This document shows positions 1-5,503 of a DNA stretch of 6,136 nucleotides, piece by piece. A program made the position numbers and the translations under genes. Source of the stretch: Pseudomonadota bacterium (GTDB lineage Bacteria > Pseudomonadota > Alphaproteobacteria > Reyranellales > Reyranellaceae); NCBI GenBank assembly GCA_023436825.1, contig JAEZHS010000442.1, positions 1-6,136 of the forward strand. The letters run 5' to 3'. Each line of letters begins with the position of its first letter. The stretch's first letter is position 1. The notes below the pieces were generated by a model. It did no database searches and was not told the origin of the DNA. It saw only the letters and a list, made by a program, of their open reading frames with translations.

Positions 1-1178
1 GTGATCGCCTTGACCATGCCCTCGGTCGTGCGCTCGGTCTGGGCGCGGTCGTTCTCGGCAAGCTTCCAGCGCAGGACTTTGATGGTGTCGCCATGCTCGT
101 CGCGCGCCTGGCGTTCGCTCAAACCGACCTGCGCCAGCTCGGGATCGGTGTAGGTCGCCCAGGGCACGATCGCGGTATCGAGCCGGGCGGGGGCGCGGAA
201 CAGGGCGCCGCGGATGAACAGCGAGGCCTCATAGCCAGCCATGTGGGTGAAGGCATAGCGGCCGTTGCAGTCGCCGATCGCCCAGACATTGCGGTTCGAC
301 GTCTTGAGCGAGGCATCGACGGTGATGCCTTTGGCGGTATGGGCGACGCCGGCCTTGTCGAGGTCGAGCCCTTCCACGACCGCCGCGCGGCCGGCGGCGA
401 CCAGCAGGTGTGATCCTTCGAAGCGGTCACCGTTCTCCAGGATCGCCGCGACGCCCGTCGGCGAGCGCTCGACCCGTGCGATTCTGGCGTGGCCGCGCAG
501 ATCGACGCCTTCACCTGCAAGGCGTGTGACGACGATCGCGGCGAGCTCGGGATCGTCCTTGGCGAGGAAGTCGGCGACCTCCAGCACGGTGACCCGCGAC
601 CCCAGCCGGCGATGGGCCTGGGCCAGCTCCAGCCCGATCGGCCCGCCGCCGATCACGATCAGATGGCTGGGCAGGGTGCGGTTGGCGAAGATCGTCTCGT
701 TGGTGAGGAAGCCCGCTTCGGCCAGGCCAGGGATCGGCGGCGCCGTCGGCCGCGAGCCGGTCGCCAGCACGATGCGACGGCTCCTGATGCGATGCGGCCC
801 GGCCTGCAATTCGGTCGGGCCGACGAAACGCGCCTCCTCCTTCAGGACGCGCACGCCGAGCTTCTCGAAGCGTTCGACCGAATCGTTGGGCGCGATGGCG
901 GCGATCACCTCGGCTACGTGGTCCATGACGCGGGCGAAATCGACCTTGGATTCGACCGGCGCGATGCCGAAGGGTGCGCCGTCGCGCTGCGCCTGGGCTG
1001 CCTTGGCGGCGGCGATCAGCGCCTTGGACGGCACGCAGCCGTAGTTGAGGCAGTCGCCGCCCATCTCGGCGCGTTCGATCAATACGACGTCGAGCCCGAG
1101 ATGCGCGGCGCCGGCAGCCACGACCAGTCCGGCCGAGCCCGCACCGACGACGCAGACGTCAGGAGTGAGCGTTGTCAT
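1..1178 (-). CDS. Mercuric-reductase-like FAD/NAD(P) disulfide oxidoreductase, 3' end cut by window
   Basis: Class I pyridine nucleotide-disulfide oxidoreductase of the MerA/dihydrolipoamide dehydrogenase group, a soluble FAD flavoenzyme that moves electrons from NAD(P)H through a redox disulfide. My translation gives 392 uninterrupted codons. Seen: FAD-binding GAGSAG at residues 12-17; redox-active pair in GGDCLNYGCVPSK (Cys43, Cys48); ATGSRP at 139-144; NAD(P)-binding GGGPIGLE at 177-184; second FAD contact WAIGD at 299-303. The dimerisation domain begins near 330 and is cut by the left edge; the family is usually about 460-480 residues, so roughly 70-90 are missing. There is no N-terminal heavy-metal-binding (HMA) domain, and the C-terminal Cys pair that defines true mercuric reductases lies outside the window, so the substrate is unknown. 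The start is fixed by the GxGxxG motif only eleven residues downstream. It overlaps the upstream TVP38-family gene by 20 bases, which suggests translational coupling. The class is secure; mercury reduction is not. Confidence 0.93.
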   Translation of the reverse strand, partial: MTTLTPDVCVVGAGSAGLVVAAGAAHLGLDVVLIERAEMGGDCLNYGCVPSKALIAAAKAAQAQRDGAPFGIAPVESKVDFARVMDHVAEVIAAIAPNDSVERFEKLGVRVLKEEARFVGPTELQAGPHRIRSRRIVLATGSRPTAPPIPGLAEAGFLTNETIFANRTLPSHLIVIGGGPIGLELAQAHRRLGSRVTVLEVADFLAKDDPELAAIVVTRLAGEGVDLRGHARIARVERSPTGVAAILENGDRFEGSHLLVAAGRAAVVEGLDLDKAGVAHTAKGITVDASLKTSNRNVWAIGDCNGRYAFTHMAGYEASLFIRGALFRAPARLDTAIVPWATYTDPELAQVGLSERQARDEHGDTIKVLRWKLAENDRAQTERTTEGMVKAI

Positions 1179-1875
1179 TGCGGCCACGCAGATGGGCGTA
1201 CAGCACGGGCACCAGCGCCAGCACGGCGAGCCCGAGCAGGGGCAGCAGGAAGCGCCACTCGAAGATGATGCCGAGATTGGGCGCCTCGCCGCGATCGAAC
1301 AGCAGGCCGAAGCTGGCGCCGACGCCGGAATAGACGAAGGCCGCGGGGATGATGCCGATCAGCGTCGCGAGTGTGTAGGGGCCGAGCTTCATGCCGAGCA
1401 GTGCCGGCACGATGTTGACCAGCCAGAACGGGAACACCGGCACCAGTCGCAGGAACAGCAGATAGCTGAAGCTGTCGCGGCGAAAACCTTCCTCGAAGCG
1501 CGCCAGCGTCGCGCCCGCGCGCGTGTGGAAGAGGTCGTAGAAGGCGGTGCGCGCCGCCAGGAACACCGCCACGGAGCCCAGTGTGGCGCCGATCACCGAC
1601 AGGCTGGCGCCCAGCCAGACGCCGAACAGGAAGCCGCCCACCGGCGTGATGAGGATGGCGATCGGCAGCGAGAACGCCACGACCAGCGCGTAGATCAGCA
1701 CGAACAGCACGATCGCGAGAGGGCTGTTGGCCGCGACCCAGGCGGCGAGCGCGGCGTGGTGCCGGCTCAACATCTCGAAAGAGAAGTAGCGTTCGAGGCC
1801 GAACAGCAGGAACAGCACCAGCCCCAACAGCAGGATCGCCGCGGGCGCGAGCCGGCGCCACATCTGGGAGGTCAT
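1159..1875 (-). CDS. TVP38/TMEM64 (VTT/DedA-type) integral membrane protein
   Basis: A 238-residue inner-membrane protein of the TVP38/TMEM64 family (VTT domain, once called SNARE-associated). Hydrophobic helices lie at about 9-26, 53-76, 92-107, 137-162, 165-184 and 209-227. The family signature is visible: the glycine-rich stretch around 80-100 (GGFLFGVWLGA, then GATLG) and the Pro-containing segment FLRLVPVFPFWLVN at 141-154, which corresponds to the re-entrant region. Some relatives in the DedA/VTT superfamily act in lipid scrambling or carrier-lipid transport; the bacterial TVP38 branch has no settled substrate. The start ATG follows AAAGG at a short 4-base spacing. The 3' end overlaps the oxidoreductase start by 20 bases, and TVP38 genes next to or fused with MerA-like flavoproteins are known in other bacteria, so a membrane-linked redox role is plausible but inferred. 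Length is normal for the family. Confidence 0.93.
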   Translation of the reverse strand: MTSQMWRRLAPAAILLLGLVLFLLFGLERYFSFEMLSRHHAALAAWVAANSPLAIVLFVLIYALVVAFSLPIAILITPVGGFLFGVWLGASLSVIGATLGSVAVFLAARTAFYDLFHTRAGATLARFEEGFRRDSFSYLLFLRLVPVFPFWLVNIVPALLGMKLGPYTLATLIGIIPAAFVYSGVGASFGLLFDRGEAPNLGIIFEWRFLLPLLGLAVLALVPVLYAHLRGRNDNAHS

Positions 1876-1937
1876 GTCGCCTTTCGTGTGGCTTCACGAT
1901 GGATATTGGCCTGTCAGACCGCTGCCTCAAAGCAAAT

Positions 1938-1958
1938 GCGCTCACGCATCGGTGACGC
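1938..1958 (-). terminator. Possible weak terminator after the GST gene
   Basis: Seven bases past the GST stop, the minus strand can fold GCG-TCAC against GTGA-CGC (7 bp, 6-base loop, one bulged base at 1941). It is followed by the T-rich stretch ATTTGCTTT. An alternative 5-bp fold (ATGCG/CGCAT, 1936-1949) competes with it. The stem is short and the T run is broken, so termination would be partial at best; this may only separate GST from the downstream TVP38 gene. Confidence 0.25.
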
Positions 1959-1965
1959 GATCGGC

Positions 1966-2607
1966 CTAATGGCCGGATGGGGGCAGGCCGGGATCGGTCG
2001 CGGCGAAGCTCGCGCGCTGGCTGACTTTCGCCCACCACGTCGCAAGCCGCGGATAGTTGGTCAGCGCTTCGACGCCTTCGGGCGCGAGCGTGAAATAGGC
2101 GATCATCGCGCCGACATGCAGATCGGCGAGCGACAGTTCGGGTCCGGTGAGAAAGGGCTTCAACGCCAGCGCCTCGAGAGCGGCCAGGACCTTGGCTGCG
2201 CCCGAAAGGCCGCGAGCGATCTCCGCCTCATCGACCGGCCGGCCGGCCGCGGTCCGGAAGACGCGGTGCGAGAAGACCTGCCGGACCATCGGCCAGTAGC
2301 CGTAGGAATCGATGATGCCGATCAGCTGGTCCATGCGGGCGAGCGCGCGCGGCGAGCCGGGCTGCAGGTCGGGACCGGCGATGGTGCGGTCGACATAGCG
2401 GGTGATGGCGCCGGTCTCGTAGAGCACGAAGCCGTCATGGACCAGGGTCGGCACCCGGCCGAACGGATGCAGCGCCAGGTACTCGGGCGGGGGCTCGGCG
2501 AAGGGGTTCACCTCGACCCGGTCGTAGGCGACGCCCTTCTCGGCCAGGGCCAACCGGGCGATGCGGTTGTAGACGCTGTAGGTGTAACCATGCAGGACGA
2601 GGGACAT
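1966..2607 (-). CDS. Glutathione S-transferase family protein
   Basis: A 213-residue cytosolic GST-fold protein. Such enzymes conjugate or reduce electrophiles with glutathione, though many bacterial members have no assigned substrate. N-terminal thioredoxin-like domain (about 1-75): first strand and helix LVLHGYTYSVYNRIARLAL with Ser11 or Tyr10 near the usual catalytic position, the cis-Pro motif VPTL (Pro53), and glutathione gamma-glutamyl contact residues in YETGAI (Glu64-Thr65). The all-helical C-terminal domain (about 85-205) carries the N-capping motif SLAD at 159-162. Length is typical. There is no Cys at the active-site position, which argues against the beta and omega classes; the subclass cannot be assigned by eye. 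The start ATG at 2607 sits directly before the first beta strand; no strong Shine-Dalgarno is visible. The gene is divergent from rpmH and 90 bases upstream of the TVP38 gene, so co-transcription with it is possible but not shown. Confidence 0.92.
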   Translation of the reverse strand: MSLVLHGYTYSVYNRIARLALAEKGVAYDRVEVNPFAEPPPEYLALHPFGRVPTLVHDGFVLYETGAITRYVDRTIAGPDLQPGSPRALARMDQLIGIIDSYGYWPMVRQVFSHRVFRTAAGRPVDEAEIARGLSGAAKVLAALEALALKPFLTGPELSLADLHVGAMIAYFTLAPEGVEALTNYPRLATWWAKVSQRASFAATDPGLPPSGH

Positions 2608-2703
2608 GGCTCATTGTACGGGAGCGCGGCTTCCGCCCCGCATCACGATCAAGCGCGCACGCGAATGCGCAAGCGGGCCGCACGCTCCGTGCTCCCAGCC
2701 TCG

Positions 2704-2732
2704 TTGACTCGAAGGCCCGCCGCGCTTATTAC
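2704..2732 (+). promoter_or_regulatory. Sigma-70-like promoter for the rpmH operon
   Basis: TTGACT at 2704-2709 matches the -35 consensus at five of six bases. After exactly 17 bases comes TATTAC at 2727-2732, matching the -10 consensus at four of six. Transcription would begin near 2739-2741, giving a leader of about 57 bases before rpmH. The position in the divergent gap and the optimal spacing support it; there is no experimental evidence. Confidence 0.6.
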
Positions 2733-2749
2733 CCTCGCCCACAGAATTC

Positions 2750-2773
2750 GCCCCCGCTGTAATTGGCGGGGGC
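2750..2773 (+). promoter_or_regulatory. GC-rich leader hairpin ahead of rpmH
   Basis: An 8-bp perfect inverted repeat, GCCCCCGC (2750-2757) against GCGGGGGC (2766-2773), with an 8-base loop TGTAATTG. On the plus strand it is followed by CTTGTATTT (six T in nine), and the rpmH ribosome binding site starts ten bases after the stem. It would fold about ten bases from the predicted transcript start. It could be an attenuator, an mRNA-stabilising 5' stem or a processing signal; on the minus strand no T run follows it, so it does not look like a terminator for leftward transcription. Confidence 0.55.
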
Positions 2774-2782
2774 CTTGTATTT

Positions 2783-2789
2783 AAAGGAG
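2783..2789 (+). promoter_or_regulatory. Ribosome binding site of rpmH
   Basis: AAAGGAG lies 7 bases before the rpmH ATG, a near-ideal Shine-Dalgarno sequence and the strongest in the window. It fixes the rpmH start and fits a highly expressed ribosomal protein. Confidence 0.85.
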
Positions 2790-2796
2790 TTGCGTG

Positions 2797-2931
2797 ATGA
2801 AACGCACCTATCAGCCGAGCAAGCTGGTGCGCAAGCGCCGGCACGGCTTCCGGTCCCGGATGGCAACGGTGGGCGGCCGCAAGGTCATCGCCAGCCGCCG
2901 CAAGTCGGGCCGCAAGCGCCTCTCGGCCTAG
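2797..2931 (+). CDS. rpmH: 50S ribosomal protein L34
   Basis: A complete 44-residue L34, a small, very basic protein of the large ribosomal subunit that packs into 23S rRNA. It begins [19 protein letters not shown], the near-invariant L34 N-terminus, followed by the conserved [10 protein letters not shown] and a basic Arg/Lys tail ending in KRLSA. Length is the usual 44-46 residues. The start is fixed by the AAAGGAG site 7 bases upstream. It is first in the operon, directly before rnpA (14-base gap), the standard bacterial pairing of L34 with the RNase P protein. Expression is probably driven by the TTGACT/TATTAC promoter and may be modulated by the leader hairpin. Identity is certain. Confidence 0.99.
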   Translation: MKRTYQPSKLVRKRRHGFRSRMATVGGRKVIASRRKSGRKRLSA

Positions 2932-2945
2932 CCGGCCCCGGTAAA

Positions 2946-3323
2946 TTGGCCTCGGCACGCCTCGGGCGGCTGCCGAACCGCCGCGATTTCCTGCGCGTCC
3001 AAGCCGGTCGGCGCTGCGCCATGCCGGGCTTCGTCCTGCAGGTCGCCCCCGCCCCTGCCGACCTCGCTTTGCCCGCCATCCGGGTCGGTTTCACCGTCAG
3101 CCGCAAGGTCGGCAATGCCGTCATGCGCAACCGGGTCCGCCGTCGGCTGCGTGAAACCGCCCGCGAAGTGATCCCGGGCCGGGCCCGCCGCGATCTCGAT
3201 TACGTCCTGGTCGGCCGGCAGGCCGCCATCGACCGCGACTTCGCCGCGCTGCGCCAGGAACTGTTCGAGGCCCTCAAGCGGCTGAAAGCATTGGCCCCCA
3301 CGTCGTCCCTCGCGACGCCATGA
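2946..3323 (+). CDS. rnpA: Ribonuclease P protein component
   Basis: The basic protein subunit of RNase P, which helps the catalytic RNA cleave 5' leaders from precursor tRNAs. With the TTG start at 2946 it has 125 residues, within the family range. Seen: the N-terminal [14 protein letters not shown] (residues 5-18), the central strand [15 protein letters not shown] (45-59) and the hallmark RNR motif within [11 protein letters not shown] (60-70; RNR at 61-63), then DLDYVLVGR (83-91) and a C-terminal helix. The start is not certain: no ATG or GTG lies in frame upstream of the motif, and TTG 2946 places the protein about ten residues before the conserved NRRDF, as expected. No Shine-Dalgarno precedes it, so translation is probably coupled to rpmH, whose stop lies 14 bases upstream. 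The same frame stays open back to TTG 2763, through all of rpmH. Its stop overlaps the yidD start (ATGA). Confidence 0.95.
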   Translation: MASARLGRLPNRRDFLRVQAGRRCAMPGFVLQVAPAPADLALPAIRVGFTVSRKVGNAVMRNRVRRRLRETAREVIPGRARRDLDYVLVGRQAAIDRDFAALRQELFEALKRLKALAPTSSLATP

Positions 3324-3634
3324 CCTGCCACGGACTCCTTGCGCATGCCCCGGCAAATCGCCAGTTTCCGGGCCGCATGATCTCCCGCCTGATGACCGGA
3401 GCGCTGCGCGGCGCCATCCGCCTCTATCAGCTGACGCTGGCGTATTTCTTCGTCGGCGCCTGCCGCTATGAGCCGTCGTGCTCGGCCTATGCGGCCGAGG
3501 CGGTGGCGCGCCACGGCGGGCTGCGCGGCAGCTGGCTGGCGGCGCATCGGCTGTGCCGCTGCGGGCCATGGGGAGGCGTGGGCTTCGATCCCGTGCCGCC
3601 GAAGCTTTCCTGTCAATCCGCCGAGCGCGCCTAA
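3320..3634 (+). CDS. yidD: Membrane protein insertion efficiency factor YidD
   Basis: YidD (DUF37/haemolytic-domain family) is a small protein held at the inner face of the membrane by an amphipathic helix; in E. coli it assists YidC-dependent insertion. The core is clear: [15 protein letters not shown] at about 30-44, [19 protein letters not shown] at 48-66 with Cys48 and Cys54, [12 protein letters not shown] at 70-81, and the ending GGVGFDPVP at 85-93. From ATG 3320 it is 104 residues, giving an N-terminus about 20-25 residues longer than the usual YidD. This start overlaps the rnpA stop by four bases (ATGA), favouring coupled translation. ATG 3377 (Met20) or 3392 (Met25) would give 85 or 80 residues, closer to typical family length; none of the three has a good ribosome binding site. 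It precedes yidC by 12 bases, in keeping with a shared task. Identity is secure; the start is uncertain. Confidence 0.95.
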   Translation: MTCHGLLAHAPANRQFPGRMISRLMTGALRGAIRLYQLTLAYFFVGACRYEPSCSAYAAEAVARHGGLRGSWLAAHRLCRCGPWGGVGFDPVPPKLSCQSAERA

Positions 3635-3646
3635 AAGTCTGACCCA

Positions 3647-5503
3647 ATGGACCAGAAGAATTTCATCATCGCCATCGTGCTCTCGGTGCTGATCATCGTG
3701 GGCTGGCAGGCTGTTTTTCCGCCGGCCAAGCCGCCGGTCAACCAGCAGCAGCAGCAGACGGCATCGACCCAGAACGGCACCGCGCCCCAGGCGCCGAGCG
3801 GCGCGCCCGGCAGCCAGGGAACGGTGCAGCCCGGCGCTCCGGCCGCGCAGCCGGCGCAGATCGTGAGCCGCGCCGAGGCGCTCGCCCGTTCGCCGCGCGT
3901 CACCTTCGACACGCCCGAGTTGGTCGGTTCGATCGCGCTCAAGGGCGCGCGCATCGACGACGTCCGCTTGGTGAAGTATCGCGAGACGGTCGATCCCAAG
4001 AGCCCGCCGGTGCCGGTGCTGTCGCCGGTCGGTGGCGAGCATCCCTATTACGCCGAGTTCGGCTGGTCGCCGGCCGATCCGTCGATCAAGGTGCCGGGCC
4101 CCGATTCGGTGTGGACCGCGGACAGGGAGACGGTGGCGCCGGGCAAGCCGGTGCGGCTCACCTGGGACAACGGCCAGGGCCTGATCTTCGCCCTCGACAT
4201 CTCGCTCGACGAATACTTCATGTTCGACGTCAAACAGAGCGTCGAGAACAAGAGCGACAAGCCGGTCACCATCTATCCCTGGAGCCTCGTCGTCCGCTAC
4301 GGCGAGCCCAAGGCCGAGGGCATCTACATCCTCCATGAAGGTCCCTACGGCGTCTTCAACGGCAGCCTGAAGGAATTCAGCTACTCCAACTTCAAGGACA
4401 ACAAGCAGGAGAAGATCGCCACCACCGGCGGCTGGGTCGGCATCACCGACAAGTACTGGATGGCGACGCTGATCCCCGACCAGAAGCAGAAGGTCGACGT
4501 CACCTTGAAGCAGACCGGCTCGGGGCCGGAGCTGAAATACCAGATCGACTACATCGCGCCGGGCCAGGCGATCGCGCCGGGCGCCACCGCCACGACCGAC
4601 GCCAAGTTGTACGCCGGCGCCAAGATCGTGCGCGTCATCTCCGACTACGAGCAGAAGTACGGCATCGAGAAGTTCGACCTCACGATCGATTGGGGCTGGT
4701 TCTCGTTCTTCACCCGGCCGCTGTTCTGGCTGCTCGAGTGGCTGTACGTGCACCTCGGCAACTTCGGCGTGGCGATCCTGGTGCTGACCGTGATCGTCAA
4801 GGCAGTGTTCTTCCCGCTGGCCAACAAGTCCTATGCGGCGATGAGCAAGATGAAGGCGCTGCAGCCGGAGATGGAGAAGCTCAAGGAGCGCTACGGCGAG
4901 GATCGCCAGCGCATGAACCAGGAGCTGATGCAGCTCTATCGCCGCGAGAAGGTCAATCCGGCGGCGGGCTGCCTGCCCATCCTGGTGCAGATCCCGGTGT
5001 TCTTCGCGCTCTACAAGGTGCTCTACACCACCATCGAGATGCGCCATCAGCCGTTCTTCGGCTGGATCAAGGACCTGAGCGCGCCCGATCCGCTCACCAT
5101 CCTGACCGGTTTCGGTCTGTTCCACTGGCACGTGCCGGAGTTCCTGCATTTCTTCAACATCGGCATCTGGCCCATCATCATGGGCGTCACGATGTACCTG
5201 CAGCAGAAGCTGAATCCGGCGCCGACCGATCCGGTGCAGGCCCGGGTCTTCCAGTTCCTGCCCATCCTGTTCACCTTCATGCTGGCGCCGTTCGCCGCCG
5301 GCCTCGTGATCTACTGGGCGTGGAGCAACACGCTGTCGATCGCCCAGCAGTACACGATCATGCGCCGCCACGGCACGCCGATCGGCGGCAAGGGGAAGCC
5401 GGCCGTGGCCACCGCAGCGCCGGCGCCGACACCAGCTTCCGTGACCGCGCCCGCCGATGGCGGGGGCGGCGGCAAGAAGGGCGGCAAGGCGAAGAAGCGC
5501 TGA
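3647..5503 (+). CDS. yidC: Membrane protein insertase YidC
   Basis: YidC/Oxa1-family insertase of the inner membrane; it inserts and folds membrane proteins alone or with SecYEG. 618 residues, slightly longer than E. coli YidC (548). In order: TM1 at about 6-24 starting MDQKNFIIAI; a Gln/Pro/Ala-rich linker at 30-72; the large periplasmic beta-domain at about 80-345; TM2 at 372-391; the cytoplasmic helical hairpin C1 at 392-438 (MKALQPEMEKLKERYG); the conserved VNPAAGCLPILVQIPVFFALY (436-456) leading into TM3; TM4 near 502-517; TM5 at about 535-557. Lys385 stands where E. coli has Arg366 in the hydrophilic groove, a conservative swap. The tail (572-618) is Pro/Ala then Gly/Lys-rich, ending KKGGKAKKR, a likely ribosome-binding extension as in other alphaproteobacterial YidC and mitochondrial Oxa1. 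The start is fixed by TM1; the ribosome binding site is weak. Its stop overlaps the engB start in TGATG. Confidence 0.99.
   Translation: MDQKNFIIAIVLSVLIIVGWQAVFPPAKPPVNQQQQQTASTQNGTAPQAPSGAPGSQGTVQPGAPAAQPAQIVSRAEALARSPRVTFDTPELVGSIALKGARIDDVRLVKYRETVDPKSPPVPVLSPVGGEHPYYAEFGWSPADPSIKVPGPDSVWTADRETVAPGKPVRLTWDNGQGLIFALDISLDEYFMFDVKQSVENKSDKPVTIYPWSLVVRYGEPKAEGIYILHEGPYGVFNGSLKEFSYSNFKDNKQEKIATTGGWVGITDKYWMATLIPDQKQKVDVTLKQTGSGPELKYQIDYIAPGQAIAPGATATTDAKLYAGAKIVRVISDYEQKYGIEKFDLTIDWGWFSFFTRPLFWLLEWLYVHLGNFGVAILVLTVIVKAVFFPLANKSYAAMSKMKALQPEMEKLKERYGEDRQRMNQELMQLYRREKVNPAAGCLPILVQIPVFFALYKVLYTTIEMRHQPFFGWIKDLSAPDPLTILTGFGLFHWHVPEFLHFFNIGIWPIIMGVTMYLQQKLNPAPTDPVQARVFQFLPILFTFMLAPFAAGLVIYWAWSNTLSIAQQYTIMRRHGTPIGGKGKPAVATAAPAPTPASVTAPADGGGGGKKGGKAKKR
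3743..3757 (+). repeat. Five CAG repeats in the yidC linker
   Basis: Five consecutive CAG codons encode Gln33-Gln37 in the flexible linker just after TM1 of YidC. Such short in-frame triplet tracts can vary in length between strains without harming the protein, since the linker is low-complexity. Confidence 0.9.

Noticed and set aside
265..1268. Two 259-codon plus-strand open frames opposite the oxidoreductase
   Set aside because: Both are antisense to an uninterrupted flavoprotein carrying all its motifs; their products are Ser/Arg/Ala- or Asp/Gly/Arg-rich and show no domain.
1876..1965. Promoter for the TVP38 gene in the 90-base gap (TTTGAG, 17 bases, CAATAT on the minus strand)
   Set aside because: The matches to both consensus boxes are weak (about half the bases), no better than chance in a gap of this length.
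1045..2784. A 579-codon plus-strand open frame opposite the TVP38 and GST genes
   Set aside because: Its product is low-complexity and rich in Gln, His, Arg, Glu and Asp, with no recognisable domain, and it lies wholly antisense to genes with clear family motifs; a high-GC shadow frame.
2700..2796. Possible replication origin or DnaA boxes beside rpmH
   Set aside because: In some bacteria rpmH lies next to dnaA and oriC, but I see no TTATCCACA-like boxes, AT-rich unwinding region or dnaA here, and this arrangement is not expected in this class.
3200..5371. A 723-codon minus-strand open frame opposite rnpA, yidD and yidC
   Set aside because: Its length is striking, but the product is a His/Asp/Arg/Leu-biased shadow with no fold signature, and it covers conserved housekeeping genes on the other strand. 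Long antisense frames are expected in GC-rich codon usage.
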